Positions 39,488 through 48,606 are shown, counted from the stretch's first letter. The stretch is DNA of 64,000 nt from Achromobacter spanius (GCF_029637605.1 NZ_CP121261.1:124001-188000), one strand, 5' to 3'. Translations and numbers: made by a program. Notes: generated from the letters alone by a model not told the origin.

Positions 39488-41527
39488 ATGACCCAGCGTT
39501 CGCGCCATGTGAAGCATGCCCGCCGTTTGAAAGCCCTTCAATGGGCAATCGCTTTGGCGATAGGGTCAAGCATGTGCAGTTCGGCGCTGGCCATGCGGGT
39601 CGGGCATTCCCGCGTGGTGTCGGTGCCGGGTGCGCCGTTGCAGGCGGTCGTGGGGTTGCAGGAACTGACGCCTGATGAAGTGTCTTCCCTGAAGGTGTCG
39701 GTGGCTGACGAAGCCGCTTGGCAACGCGCCGGCTTGAAGCCGCCAGTGCCGTTGGCCAGCATGGTGGTCCGCGTTGAAGATGGCATGGACAGCACGCGCA
39801 AGAATCTTCGCGTCCGGGGCACGCAGCCTCCTGCAAGCGGCGCGGTCGACCTGTTGTTGGACATCAGTTCAAGTTCCGGGCAGCGCCAGGTCCAGGTCAG
39901 CATTCTGGTGCCCCTGCGGGGCACCGGTGCCGATGTGACGCCGGCAGCGGTGGGCGGCACGGCGCGCGCGACGGCGGCTACCGTGAATGTGAGGCGTGGC
40001 GATCACCTGTTCGCGATCGCGCAACGCAACGCGGTGCCGAACGCCTCGGTCTATCAGATGCTGGTGGCCTTGTGGCGCGCCAATCCCGAAGCGTTCATTC
40101 AGAACAATATGAATCTGGTCCGCGCCGGCCAGACCTTGAAGATCCCCGATGCGGCAACGGTCAGGGCGATCGATCCGGCCGAAGCTCGCCGTATCTTCAA
40201 CGAGCATGCCGAGGCGTTTGCCAGGTATCGCGGTCGAATAGGCGCGGCTGCCAGCGCGAACCCGTCGGTGGTGAAGGGACAGGATGGGGCGTCGGGTACC
40301 GTGGCGCAACCGGACGACACCGGCGTGGCCAGCGCCGCGCCGCCACAAGACCGAGTGCGCCTGTCCACGGGGCTGGCAACGGACAGCCCCGCCGCGCAAG
40401 CCGATGCGCAGGCAGACGCCAGGACATCGAATGAACGCGCGATGAAGGACGTCGAAGGGCGCGTGAGTCAACTGCAAAGCAATGTCGATGAATTGAATAA
40501 AGCCGTGGCGCAACAGGGGGCCGCGGGAACGGGCGGCACGGGAGCGGCGGGTCAGCCGGGGGCAGCGGGTCTTCCTGGCGCAGCAGGCGCACCGGGAGCA
40601 GCAGGCGTGCCGGGCGCATCGGGCACGCCGGGCGCAGCAGGCACATCGGGTGCAGCAGGCACACCGGGTGCAGCAGGCACACCGGGCGCAGCAGGCACAT
40701 CGGGTGCAGCAGGCACACCGGGCGCAGCAGGCACATCGGGTGCAGCAGGCACATCGGGTGCAGCAGGCACATCGGGTGCAGCAGGTACATCGGGTGCAGC
40801 AGGCACATCGGGTGCAGCAGGTACATCGGGAGCAGCAGGCACATCCGGTGCAGCAGGCACATCGGGTGCAGCAGGCACATCGGGTGCAGCAGGCACATCG
40901 GGTACAGCAGGCGCACCGGGCGCAGCAGGCGCACCGGGCGCAGCAGGCGCATCCGGCGCAGCAGGCGCACCGGGCGCGGCAGGCACACCGGGTGCGACAG
41001 GTACATCAGGCGCAGCAGGTACATCAGGCGCAGCAGGCACATCAGGCGCAGCAGGCACATCAGGCGCAGCAGGCACATCAGGTGCAGCAGGTACCTCGGG
41101 CGCAGCAGGTGCCTCGGGTGCAGCAGGCACACCGGGCGCAGCAGGCACTCCGGGTGCCGCAGGAACTTCCAGCGCTGCGGGCGCATCCAGCATGGATGGC
41201 AGCACGCCCGGCGCGGCCGACACCGACAACGCGGCAGGCGGCGCTTCCGCCAACAATACAAAGGACGTAACAACAAGCATGCCCAGTTGGCTGGCTGACA
41301 ACCTTCTCGTCATCGTTACCGCCTTGCTGGCGCTGATCGCATTTGTCATTGCATGGCTGCTGCGCCGAGCCGGCGCGCGTCGCGATGACGACGACGAGGA
41401 CACCTACGCTTATAACGAGCCGGCGCTGGACACGGCAGCGCTGAACCGCAAGCTCGATACGATCAATCTCGACCTGGATGAACCACCCACGGACGAACCG
41501 CGCCGAGTCAGCGGTCCTCGGGTTTGA
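39488..41527 (+). CDS. fimV: FimV-like inner membrane protein with LysM and collagen-like region
   Basis: A 679-residue protein. It has a signal or anchor segment (about residues 18-36), a FimV N-terminal beta domain beginning [19 protein letters not shown], a peptidoglycan-binding LysM at about 166-215 ([14 protein letters not shown] to AGQTLKIP), a short coiled coil (about 315-343), about 220 residues of Gly-X-Y collagen-like repeats, one membrane segment (about 601-622) and an acidic cytoplasmic tail of about 55 residues. FimV and HubP organise the cell pole and pili. The long cytoplasmic TPR part of Pseudomonas FimV is missing here. Position between asd and truA is the usual one for fimV in related bacteria. 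truA follows 3 bases later. Confidence 0.85.
   Translation: MTQRSRHVKHARRLKALQWAIALAIGSSMCSSALAMRVGHSRVVSVPGAPLQAVVGLQELTPDEVSSLKVSVADEAAWQRAGLKPPVPLASMVVRVEDGMDSTRKNLRVRGTQPPASGAVDLLLDISSSSGQRQVQVSILVPLRGTGADVTPAAVGGTARATAATVNVRRGDHLFAIAQRNAVPNASVYQMLVALWRANPEAFIQNNMNLVRAGQTLKIPDAATVRAIDPAEARRIFNEHAEAFARYRGRIGAAASANPSVVKGQDGASGTVAQPDDTGVASAAPPQDRVRLSTGLATDSPAAQADAQADARTSNERAMKDVEGRVSQLQSNVDELNKAVAQQGAAGTGGTGAAGQPGAAGLPGAAGAPGAAGVPGASGTPGAAGTSGAAGTPGAAGTPGAAGTSGAAGTPGAAGTSGAAGTSGAAGTSGAAGTSGAAGTSGAAGTSGAAGTSGAAGTSGAAGTSGAAGTSGTAGAPGAAGAPGAAGASGAAGAPGAAGTPGATGTSGAAGTSGAAGTSGAAGTSGAAGTSGAAGTSGAAGASGAAGTPGAAGTPGAAGTSSAAGASSMDGSTPGAADTDNAAGGASANNTKDVTTSMPSWLADNLLVIVTALLALIAFVIAWLLRRAGARRDDDDEDTYAYNEPALDTAALNRKLDTINLDLDEPPTDEPRRVSGPRV
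40528..41190 (+). repeat. Collagen-like 18-bp repeat tract in the fimV-like gene
   Basis: About 660 bases made of variants of an 18-base unit encoding [12 protein letters not shown] or GAAGTP, that is, about 70 Gly-X-Y triplets with Gly at every third residue. Neighbouring units are often identical at the DNA level. The unit length is a multiple of three, so copy-number change would keep the frame. Confidence 0.92.
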
Positions 41528-41530
41528 ACG

Positions 41531-42340
41531 ATGTCTAGAGTTGCATTGGGGCTGGCGTATGACGGCTCCGCTTGGCAGGGTTGGCAGACACAGCCGCATC
41601 GGCAGACGGTGCAGGACACGCTGGAGTCTGCGTTGGCAAGATTCTGTGGGGTGAAGCAAGCCGTGCCCACCATATGCGCCGGCCGCACCGATACCGGCGT
41701 GCATGGCGCGATGCAGGTGGTCCATCTGGACACCGCGTTGGACCGGCGCATGGAGTCCTGGGTGCGAGGCGTCAATGCCTTTCTACCGCCCAGCGTGTCT
41801 GTGCAATGGGCGCAAGAAGTGTCAGACGAGTTTCATGCGCGTTTCTCCGCCCGCGCCCGCACCTATGTGTACCTGTTGTGGCGTGGCCGCGTGCGGCCAG
41901 CCCTGTGGGCAGGGCGGGCGGGCTGGTGTTTTCAACCGCTGGACGTGGACGCCATGCGCGCCGCGGCGCAGGCCTTGGTAGGCGAGCACGACTTTTCCAG
42001 CTTTCGCTCTTCGCAGTGCCAGGCCAAGCACCCGGTGCGGCACATGCACCGGCTTGAGATCGCGGAGCGCGGGCCCTTTCTGGTCTTCACGTTGAAGGCC
42101 AATGCATTCCTGCATCACATGGTGCGCAACATCATGGGCGCACTGCTGCAGGTGGGGCAGGGCAGGGAATCGGTAGAGTGGATGGCACAGTTGCTGTCCT
42201 GGCGCGATCGCACGCAAGGCGCGCCCACCTTTTCGCCGGACGGCCTGTACCTGTCCGCGATTGAATATCCGGCGGAGTTCGGCTTGAAGGAGCTTGATGG
42301 CGGCGCTCTGTTGTTGTCGCCATTCACGCAATCGCATTAA
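41531..42340 (+). CDS. truA: tRNA pseudouridine(38-40) synthase
   Basis: A 269-residue enzyme that isomerises uridines 38-40 in the anticodon arm of many tRNAs. The catalytic Asp is in [11 protein letters not shown], and the family blocks [32 protein letters not shown] and [17 protein letters not shown] are present in order. Length is typical. The start codon lies 3 bases after the fimV stop, so the two are cotranscribed. Confidence 0.97.
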   Translation: MSRVALGLAYDGSAWQGWQTQPHRQTVQDTLESALARFCGVKQAVPTICAGRTDTGVHGAMQVVHLDTALDRRMESWVRGVNAFLPPSVSVQWAQEVSDEFHARFSARARTYVYLLWRGRVRPALWAGRAGWCFQPLDVDAMRAAAQALVGEHDFSSFRSSQCQAKHPVRHMHRLEIAERGPFLVFTLKANAFLHHMVRNIMGALLQVGQGRESVEWMAQLLSWRDRTQGAPTFSPDGLYLSAIEYPAEFGLKELDGGALLLSPFTQSH

Positions 42341-42394
42341 TAGGACGCTGTTGTCGACGGCGTCTTGATCGCGCTATTGAGGGGGGATTTCGCC

Positions 42395-43489
42395 ATGCAA
42401 CGCCGCGCGTTTTTGAAGCAAGCCGCCTTGGGGGCCGCGGGGTCCGCGACGATCGTCGCGCCGGCCTTCGCACAAGAGGCGCCGACGATCGCGTGGCGGC
42501 TGGCATCCAGTTTTCCGAATGAATCGCCTACGCTGTTCGCGGGCGCCGAAGACGTTGCGCGTTATGTGGCCGAGGTCACCGACGGCCGCTTCACCATCGA
42601 GATTTTTCCGGCGGGTGACCTCGTCCAGCCCGGCCAGGTGCTTGAAGCCGTGCAGCATCGCGTGGTGGACTGCGGCCATACGGCGTCGACACGTTACTTT
42701 GACATCGATCCCGCGTTGAGTTTTGATGCCGGCGTTCCCTTCGGCTTGAACACGCGGCAAATGAATGCGTGGATGAACGAGGGCGAAGGCCTGGCGCTGA
42801 CGCGGGTGCTGTTCGATAAGTACAACATCATGAACTTCCCCTGTGGCTACACGGGCGCCCAGATGGGCGGCTGGTTTCGCGGCGAGATCAAAACCGTGGA
42901 CGATCTGCGCGGTCTGAAGGTGAAGGCGGGCGGCTTTGCGCGCCATGTCCTGTCGCGCCTGGGCGCCACGCCGGTGGATGTGCCGGTGGCGGAATTCTAT
43001 GCCGCGCTGGAACAGGGCACGGTCGACGCGGTGGCGTGGATCGGGCCGTACGACGATGAGAATCTGGCGCTGTATAAAGTAGCGCGCAATTATTATTTTC
43101 CGGGCTGGTGGGCCGGTACCTTGCAGCTATCCCTGTATGTGAACCAGAGCGCCTACGACGAGCTTCCCAAGCCGTTCCAGTCGGCGTTGGCCTTGGCGTG
43201 CCGCATGGCAACCGCCAACATGATCGCCAAGTACGACGCCGGCAATCCGGACGCGCTGCGCAGGCTGGTGTCCAAGGGGGCGCAACTGAAGGCGTTTCCC
43301 AAGCCGGTGCTGCAAGCATGCCATGAGGCGTCGATGGCGGCTTACAAGGACTTGAGCGCCAAGGATCCCATGTTCAAAAAGCTCTACGACAGCATGACCG
43401 CCTTCCGCAACAAGGAGGTGCCGTGGTTTCGCGTCGCCGAGGGCAGCTTTGATTCCTTGATCTCCACATTGGGCCAGCCCGGCGCCTGA
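42395..43489 (+). CDS. TRAP-type substrate-binding protein, TakP-like, Tat-exported
   Basis: A 364-residue DctP-family periplasmic binding protein. The signal starts MQRRAFLKQAALGA, a twin-arginine motif, and ends near AFAQE, so it is exported folded through Tat. The blocks TIAWRLASSFPNESPT, QMGGWFRGEIKTV, LKVKAGGFARHVL, WIGPYDDENL and YYFPGWWAGT strongly resemble the 2-oxoacid-binding protein TakP of Rhodobacter and its relatives. The start at 42395 follows GAGGGGGG. No membrane subunits (dctQ, dctM) are adjacent, so it is an orphan that must work with components encoded elsewhere. It sits between truA and trpF. Confidence 0.9.
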   Translation: MQRRAFLKQAALGAAGSATIVAPAFAQEAPTIAWRLASSFPNESPTLFAGAEDVARYVAEVTDGRFTIEIFPAGDLVQPGQVLEAVQHRVVDCGHTASTRYFDIDPALSFDAGVPFGLNTRQMNAWMNEGEGLALTRVLFDKYNIMNFPCGYTGAQMGGWFRGEIKTVDDLRGLKVKAGGFARHVLSRLGATPVDVPVAEFYAALEQGTVDAVAWIGPYDDENLALYKVARNYYFPGWWAGTLQLSLYVNQSAYDELPKPFQSALALACRMATANMIAKYDAGNPDALRRLVSKGAQLKAFPKPVLQACHEASMAAYKDLSAKDPMFKKLYDSMTAFRNKEVPWFRVAEGSFDSLISTLGQPGA

Positions 43490-43552
43490 ATGCCGCGGGC
43501 GCACTCGATATACTGATAGACCGCGTCCCCTTGGACGACAGGTAAGAACGCC

Positions 43553-44209
43553 ATGCGCACACGCATCAAAATCTGCGGTTTGACCCGCGAACAAGACATC
43601 GAGGCTGCTGTTTCAGCCGGCGTCGATGCGATCGGTTTCGTGTTCTACCCCAAGAGCAAACGTTGCCTTACGCCGACGCGCGCCGCGCAGTTGCGTCGCA
43701 CGGTACCGGCCTTTGTCGACGTTGTGGCCTTGTTCGTGAACCCTGACCCGTCTGAGGTACAAGCAGTGCTGGACGAGGTGGAGCCGGAGTTGCTGCAATT
43801 TCACGGCGACGAGTCACCGCAGGATTGCGGCCGCTACAGCCATCGCTTTCTACGCGCCTTCCGCGCGGGCGCGCCAGGCCTGGATACGGCGGAAAGCCTG
43901 GCCACGTACTGCCGGGCTTTCGGTGAAGCGGCGGGCTGGCTGTTCGACAGCTACAGCGCCGGTTACGGCGGCAGCGGCCATGGTTTTGACTACACCTTGC
44001 TGGACGAGGTGCGCGCGGATCCGGTGTCGCGCCCGTTGATCTTGTCGGGTGGTTTGAACGGCGATAACGTTGGCCAGGCCATCGAGCGCGTCAGGCCTTG
44101 GGGGGTCGATGTGAGCAGCGGCGTTGAGCTTGAGCAAGGAATAAAAAGTTCTGATAGAATCTCGGTCTTCGTTGATGCGGCACATGCTGCGGACGCGAAA
44201 TTGAAGTGA
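43553..44209 (+). CDS. trpF: Phosphoribosylanthranilate isomerase
   Basis: A 218-residue single-domain TIM-barrel enzyme of tryptophan synthesis. It begins RTRIKICGLTREQDIEAA with the catalytic Cys in KICG, has GVDAIGFVFYPKSKR, LLQFHGDE, LFDSYS with the catalytic Asp, LILSGGLN and GVDVSSGVE near the end. trpB and trpA, which often follow trpF, are not in the window; a tRNA gene follows instead. Confidence 0.96.
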   Translation: MRTRIKICGLTREQDIEAAVSAGVDAIGFVFYPKSKRCLTPTRAAQLRRTVPAFVDVVALFVNPDPSEVQAVLDEVEPELLQFHGDESPQDCGRYSHRFLRAFRAGAPGLDTAESLATYCRAFGEAAGWLFDSYSAGYGGSGHGFDYTLLDEVRADPVSRPLILSGGLNGDNVGQAIERVRPWGVDVSSGVELEQGIKSSDRISVFVDAAHAADAKLK

Positions 44210-44309
44210 ATAGTAGTGCGGTGATGTGGGCAGAAATGCTAGTGAAAGCGCAAGCAAAAGCAAAGCCATTACCACGCAACGAACATAGCAAAAAATCGAT
44301 TATGACGAT

Positions 44310-44338
44310 TTGCACGGTTCAAAAAAGCACTATATAAT
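44310..44338 (+). promoter_or_regulatory. Strong sigma-70 promoter of tRNA-Val
   Basis: TTGCAC at 44310-44315 and a perfect TATAAT at 44333-44338 are 17 bases apart. The expected start near 44345 lies 7 bases before the mature tRNA. Confidence 0.8.
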
Positions 44339-44351
44339 TCTTCTTCTTTGC

Positions 44352-44428
44352 AGGCGGTTAGCTCAGTTGGTTAGAGCGCCACGTTGACATCGTGGAGGTC
44401 GTTGGTTCGAACCCAATACCGCCTACCA
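44352..44428 (+). tRNA. tRNA-Val (anticodon GAC)
   Basis: A complete cloverleaf of 77 bases with encoded CCA. The acceptor AGGCGGT pairs with ACCGCCT; the D arm is GCTC/GAGC; the anticodon stem is CCACG/CGTGG with loop TTGACAT, giving anticodon GAC for valine GTC and GTT codons; the T arm is GTTGG, TTCGAAC, CCAAT. It has its own strong promoter and a terminator at 44462-44496. Confidence 0.96.
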
Positions 44429-44461
44429 GAATACTTGCAAGAGGTGCCACGCACCGACATG

Positions 44462-44496
44462 AAAGCCGCATAAGTCTATGACTTTGCGGCTTTTTT
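44462..44496 (+). terminator. Terminator after tRNA-Val
   Basis: AAAGCCGCA and TGCGGCTTT form a 9-bp stem over a loop that begins TAAGTCT, followed by a run of six Ts. A similar element lies at 46386-46427. Confidence 0.85.
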
Positions 44497-44738
44497 GCAT
44501 TCTGCCCGCCAACTGTCTCGCCTATTACCGCCAACTGTCGCCGGCTGCACGCCTAGCGGCTGCCATCAGCCGATTCAAGGGGAGTCGGGCGCCTGACTCA
44601 TATCAGCGCCTGCATCATGCCAACCTCTCTCTGCCCGTTGATTTTGCGCCAAAAAGACAACGGGGAAAATGGCCCTGATGGAATGATTGCCGCCATCTGT
44701 GCTGATCGTAGAATCGTGCTTAGTTCCTAAGGATGATT
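44497..44738. other. Intergenic region upstream of the CSS-EAL gene
   Basis: About 240 bases without a supportable gene. It contains a short direct repeat (CGCCAACTGTC near 44510 and 44530). It should include the promoter of the phosphodiesterase gene, but I see no good hexamer pair. The short open frame at 44478-44678 has no ribosome binding site and no protein-like character. Confidence 0.4.
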
Positions 44739-46322
44739 ATGACGACACGGCGTCTCCCGGGCCGATATGGGTTGCTGTTGGTCTGTGTGCCAACTGTGGT
44801 GCTCACCGTGTTTTGTGGGGTGATCGGCTATTGGCTTGAAGCTTTGCACGCGGACGAGATCGTTGATCACAATAATGACCACCTACTTCGACGTTCGCTC
44901 GACATTGCCAATGAGCAAATCGCCACGATTATTGAGCTGAGTGCTCCGGCGGAATCATGTTCGGACGAGGACCTTGCCCGGATGAGGGCGCGCCTCTTTA
45001 GGTCTAGGTATGCCGGCGACATCGCTCGGATTTCCGATGGGGCATTGAGATGCTCGGCCGTGTGGGGACGCTGGAAAGAACCGTATGCTCTTCCTCCTGG
45101 CGGGAAGCACGTGCGCTACGGCATCACCCTGTGGAGAAATCTGACAAACCCGGTTCAGCCATCGTTCGTTGGCGGGCTAGCGGCAAATGATCGCGTGGCG
45201 GTATTTATTATCCCCAATGCACTTGGCGAGGTGGAGGAGCACTCTGGCCGTTTCTGGGGGCGGGTATTTTCAAGAGACGGAAGCACGATCCAAAAATTCG
45301 GTTCTCAGCCACATGCGACGAAAGACTCGAGCGTTATGGGGCGCTTAGCGAGCCGGCTTGGGATCATTCGGCATGGGGTCATGTGTTCGTCGGCTGGTGA
45401 GCCCGACGTCTGTGTTGAGTCTTTTACCCGAGTGGATGCGCGCGTTTCGATGCTGGTGTCCGCCCTGATCGGGATGGTGCTGGGCGCGGCCAGTGGCATA
45501 GCGTTGTTCCTCTGGTGGCGAGGATCAAACGGTTTGCGAGGGAGTATGGCCCAGGCCCTGCGTCAAGAGAAAATACACGTTCACTATCAGCCGCTCTGTT
45601 CTCTTGCGACTGGCGAAATGGTTGGCGCTGAAGCGCTAGCCCGCTGGACGCATGACGAAGTGGGGCCTATTCCTCCGGACACGTTCATTCCGTGGGTTGA
45701 GTCGATGGGACTGCGTCGACTTTTCACGAGATACATCATCCGCAATGCGATTGACGGCGTGCGGGAACGGTTGGCCGCCTCGCAGCCGTTCTATTTGAGT
45801 GTCAATGTCTTTCCCGCGGATTTGGAAGACGACCTGTTCCTTGAATTTCTCGTTGATTGCGTAGCGGAGCGTGGCGTCTCGCCCACGCGGATTGTGCTTG
45901 AAGTGACTGAGTCCGCGAGGTTCTCAACCACCTCACCGGCAGATCTGTTCAAGCGCTATCACCAAGCGGGTTTCAGAGTCTTCCTGGACGATTTTGGTGT
46001 GGGGTATTCCAATCTGGTGAACGTTTTCCAATGGGACGTCAGCGGGATCAAGCTAGACAGAATCTTTGTCGGGGCGATTGGAGATGTTTCCAGCGCCATT
46101 CCGGTATTGGATCAAGTAATCGAAATGGCCAATCAGTTGGACATTCAACTCGTCGTGGAAGGCATAGAAATGCGCAGGCAGGTTGACTACATCGTAGAAC
46201 GTGCGCCGCACGCCGTAGGACAGGGCTGGTTTTTTGGAAAACCAGTTCCTGCAGGCGAGCTGAGCGAAGGGGTGATCGGCGCCGACCCGCACAGGGATGT
46301 GCGCTCGTCGTCCGCTGGTTGA
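44739..46322 (+). CDS. CSS-motif EAL phosphodiesterase
   Basis: A 527-residue membrane c-di-GMP phosphodiesterase of the Pdc/YjcC type. TM1 (about residues 8-32) and TM2 (about 238-262) flank a periplasmic CSS-motif domain with Cys in ESCSDEDLARM, LRCSAVWG, VMCSSAG and DVCVES. In this family, disulfide state of such cysteines controls activity. The cytoplasmic EAL domain has GAEALARW, SVNVFP, EVTES, DDFGVGYSNL, KLDRIFVG and VEGIE, so it looks active. AAGGA lies five bases before the ATG at 44739; an ATG two codons earlier overlaps that site. Base composition and codon use are less GC-rich than the neighbours, suggesting later acquisition. Confidence 0.88.
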   Translation: MTTRRLPGRYGLLLVCVPTVVLTVFCGVIGYWLEALHADEIVDHNNDHLLRRSLDIANEQIATIIELSAPAESCSDEDLARMRARLFRSRYAGDIARISDGALRCSAVWGRWKEPYALPPGGKHVRYGITLWRNLTNPVQPSFVGGLAANDRVAVFIIPNALGEVEEHSGRFWGRVFSRDGSTIQKFGSQPHATKDSSVMGRLASRLGIIRHGVMCSSAGEPDVCVESFTRVDARVSMLVSALIGMVLGAASGIALFLWWRGSNGLRGSMAQALRQEKIHVHYQPLCSLATGEMVGAEALARWTHDEVGPIPPDTFIPWVESMGLRRLFTRYIIRNAIDGVRERLAASQPFYLSVNVFPADLEDDLFLEFLVDCVAERGVSPTRIVLEVTESARFSTTSPADLFKRYHQAGFRVFLDDFGVGYSNLVNVFQWDVSGIKLDRIFVGAIGDVSSAIPVLDQVIEMANQLDIQLVVEGIEMRRQVDYIVERAPHAVGQGWFFGKPVPAGELSEGVIGADPHRDVRSSSAG

Positions 46323-46385
46323 CGACGGCCGTTGGCATTCGCAACGGTTTTAGATCCCTGCAAAGCCGCGCCCAGCACGACTCAG

Positions 46386-46427
46386 AAAGCCGCGTAGGTC
46401 TCAGACTTCCGGACTTCGCGGCTTTTT
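46386..46427 (+). terminator. Terminator after the CSS-EAL gene
   Basis: AAAGCCGCG and CGCGGCTTT pair over a 22-base loop and run into five Ts. Its left part (GAAAGCCGCGTAGGTCT) resembles the tRNA-Val terminator. Confidence 0.75.
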
Positions 46428-46487
46428 GTTTTCAGCTTCTGCGCTGCATTCCGGCAGTTTCGCGGGTGCCTACGCCTACGATCCGCT

Positions 46488-47006
46488 TCAATCAAAAACA
46501 TCAAAAAGCACATCGGCGACCACGGCGGTCGCGACGGCCACGAGGATCAGATCGGATCCGGCGACTCGCCATTCGTAGCCCGGATAGGCGGGTAGACGAG
46601 CCAGCATCGGACCTGGCACCATCTTCTTTGCAATGCCTGGAGGCAGAGGTTTGCCGCGCGCCAGGTTCTTGCGGACGCCGGGCGGCAGTGCGCTGTAACC
46701 CGACAATCCGTACTCGTCCGCGTAGCCCCTGGCGACCGAGATCGTGATGCCGGCGTGGCGCAGTGTCACGTTAGTGTTATCGGAATCGGAGGCTCCCCCT
46801 TTGGACGAGCCTCCCTGATTGCCACTATTACCGTTGCCATTGCCTTTACCGTTGCCCTTGCCGTTGTTCTTATTGCCCTGGCCCTGACTTTGGCCCGCGT
46901 TATCGGGTTTCCCTTTCCCTTCGGGCGGAGCGGCAACTGCGCTGCCACCCACGTACAGACAGCAGATCATGGCAGCGGCATATTTCTTGATAGTGGGGGC
47001 ATCCAT
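46488..47006 (-). CDS. CigR-family envelope protein
   Basis: A 172-residue protein with a signal peptide (about residues 9-25, AVAA), a low-complexity Gly/Asn/Lys linker (residues about 30-70) and a C-terminal domain containing GYSALPPGVRKNLARGKPLP and PPGIAKK, then a terminal hydrophobic stretch (LILVAVATAVVADVLFDVF). This matches the RcnB/CigR group, named for the Salmonella anti-virulence regulator CigR. The molecular role is uncertain. AGGAGCC precedes the ATG at 47006. It is alone in its transcription unit as far as can be seen. Confidence 0.75.
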   Translation of the reverse strand: MDAPTIKKYAAAMICCLYVGGSAVAAPPEGKGKPDNAGQSQGQGNKNNGKGNGKGNGNGNSGNQGGSSKGGASDSDNTNVTLRHAGITISVARGYADEYGLSGYSALPPGVRKNLARGKPLPPGIAKKMVPGPMLARLPAYPGYEWRVAGSDLILVAVATAVVADVLFDVFD

Positions 47007-47147
47007 GGAATGGCTCCTGATCAGCCAAAAGTGGCAGTGAACCGATTCTAGGGTGGGCCTAGTCTTTTGGAGTAGGGGCGGAATTGATAAAGATGTAAGC
47101 GGAGTTGGCCCCGGCGGCGATGCGAATTTATGGGGTGTCTGCTTTTC

Positions 47148-47396
47148 CTACGTCGCACGGCCCGCTCGTTTGTTTTTCTTCACTCCACGAATATTCAACG
47201 CGGCCAGCCCAACTTGAAGCGCAATCAGCGCAAACGCCCCGTCGTGCAAGCCCCATGCAATCCATAAGGCATTGCTTAATAGAAATACCCAAAACCCCCA
47301 TTGGCGTTTCGCTTTTCCTTGCGAGGCCACCAACCATGCGGCTGCCAGCGAGGTAATCATCGCGGGCCATTGAAGAAAATCCCATAGTGCTTCCAT
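47148..47396 (-). CDS. Small YgjV-like membrane protein
   Basis: An 82-residue protein with three predicted membrane helices (about residues 10-25, 32-50 and 53-70). The pattern KRQWGFWVFLLSNALWIAWG with following helix and a basic tail (KKNKRAGRAT) is typical of short PQ-loop-like or YgjV-like proteins of unknown role. The start at 47396 was chosen since the earlier in-frame region overlaps the neighbouring gene. It lies 32 bases downstream of the 92-residue gene and may share its transcript. Confidence 0.6.
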   Translation of the reverse strand: MEALWDFLQWPAMITSLAAAWLVASQGKAKRQWGFWVFLLSNALWIAWGLHDGAFALIALQVGLAALNIRGVKKNKRAGRAT

Positions 47397-47428
47397 GGTG
47401 CGTATTTCGCTCGGGCTCGCAGTTGCTT

Positions 47429-47707
47429 TCAGCCCAGTTTCTTGACGACACGAGCCAGTTTCGCGATGCCGCCCGTGCCGCTTGCGGCGCGGCCCATCAG
47501 CGCGGTGCCAGCGGCCGTCAGCACGGTGCGCTTGAAGAATGTTCGACCCTTCAGGCCCGCCACCATCAGCAAAGCGCCCAAGCCAAATACGATCAGATGT
47601 TCGCCAGGAAAGTCGGGGCGCCTGGCGTCTATGTCTTTCAATTCGTGAAATAGCGAGCGATGGCCGCGCTCGACTGGTTCCATTTCCACAACGTCGTCGG
47701 ATTTCAT
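47429..47707 (-). CDS. Small membrane protein of unknown function
   Basis: A 92-residue protein beginning MKSDDVVEMEPVERGH. The N-terminal half is polar, followed by a hydrophobic segment (about residues 37-50, HLIVFGLGALLMVAGLKG) and a weaker second one near 60-75. The ATG at 47707 follows GGGGGAC with good spacing, which is the main reason to accept the gene. Family not recognised. Confidence 0.6.
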   Translation of the reverse strand: MKSDDVVEMEPVERGHRSLFHELKDIDARRPDFPGEHLIVFGLGALLMVAGLKGRTFFKRTVLTAAGTALMGRAASGTGGIAKLARVVKKLG

Positions 47708-47826
47708 GGTTGTCCCCCAAGAATAGAAACTGGGTCCCACTCAGCAAGTGACATGCCAGACACGGTTTGTGTCAGTGTCGGCCCAACTCTGATAAGGTCC
47801 GGCGTATCTTCCCTACCGGCCACACC

Positions 47827-48543
47827 ATGTATACATCGCTCAAGGCACTCCTGCTGGTCCCTTGCCTGTGCCTGGCGGCTTGCGCCGTCAAGCCACGGCC
47901 CGCAACGCAAGCGCAGCCACGCATCGACGAGTTGCCAATGTACGGCGGCATGGACCGATCGGCGGCCGCCGAGCTTCAGGCTAGCGACAAAAAGCTGGTT
48001 GCGGATGCGGTCCAGGCGTTTGGCTCCGCTGCCAAGGCGTCGCAGGCCTGGGTGTCGCAGGGGTACCGCTTTTATCAAGCTGACCAGTTGGGCATGGCGA
48101 TGCGCCGCTTCAATCAGGCCTGGCTGTTGAACCCGGACAACCCCGAGGTCTATACCGGCTTTGCCGCCGTGCTGCACGACCAAGGCAAGTTCTGCCAGGC
48201 CATGAGCATGATGGACCAGGCGATCAGCCATGATCCGCCCACATTCCAGGGAATTTACGCGGATGCGGGGCGTATCGCGGCTCGCTGCGCCGCGGAAGAC
48301 AAGACGCTGCCGCCCGAAGCGCGGGTGGCGGCAACCGCTCGTTCCGACGAGTGGTACCGCAAAGGCGAGGCCGTCGAACCGGATAAGGGATATCTGTATT
48401 CGTCCTGGGCCACCGCCTACTACTGGCGCGGGCAATACGATCAGGCCTGGGCGATGGTTGTCCGCGCGCGCGCGGCTGGGGGATCACCAAGCCCGAAATT
48501 CATGGAAATGCTACGCGCCCAAATGCCGGAGCCGCGCTCATAG
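47827..48543 (+). CDS. TPR-containing lipoprotein
   Basis: A 238-residue protein with a lipobox (LCLAAC, lipidated at about Cys19) so it is membrane-anchored in the periplasm. The body carries two or three TPR-like helix pairs: QGYRFYQADQLGMAMRRFNQ, AWLLNPDNPEVYTGFAAVLH, GKFCQAMSMMDQAI, and a final SWATAYYWRGQYDQAWAMV. Such proteins usually act as scaffolds; no partner can be named. The start at 47827 (MYTSLKALLLV) begins the signal peptide. Confidence 0.78.
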   Translation: MYTSLKALLLVPCLCLAACAVKPRPATQAQPRIDELPMYGGMDRSAAAELQASDKKLVADAVQAFGSAAKASQAWVSQGYRFYQADQLGMAMRRFNQAWLLNPDNPEVYTGFAAVLHDQGKFCQAMSMMDQAISHDPPTFQGIYADAGRIAARCAAEDKTLPPEARVAATARSDEWYRKGEAVEPDKGYLYSSWATAYYWRGQYDQAWAMVVRARAAGGSPSPKFMEMLRAQMPEPRS

Positions 48544-48606
48544 CCCGCCCATCATGCAGGTGAATCCGGCTGCGCTGGCGGCATTTGCGATATTCTGCTG
48601 ACCATC

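Noticed and set aside
40528..41190. CRISPR array
   Set aside because: Repeats are 18 bases, directly contiguous and in frame with a coding region; there are no spacers.
40552..41403. Minus-strand open frames of Ala/Pro/Val repeats opposite the fimV-like gene
   Set aside because: They are reverse readings of the 18-base collagen-like repeat. The plus-strand frame has signal, LysM and membrane segments, the others have none.
44352..44428. Integrated island with attachment sites at tRNA-Val
   Set aside because: I searched by eye for a second copy of the tRNA 3' end downstream and found none, and no integrase gene is present. Only the similar terminators suggest an insertion.
46319..46747. Plus-strand open frame after the CSS-EAL gene
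   Set aside because: It spans a terminator and lies antisense to the cigR-type gene; Arg/Pro-rich shadow without a start signal.
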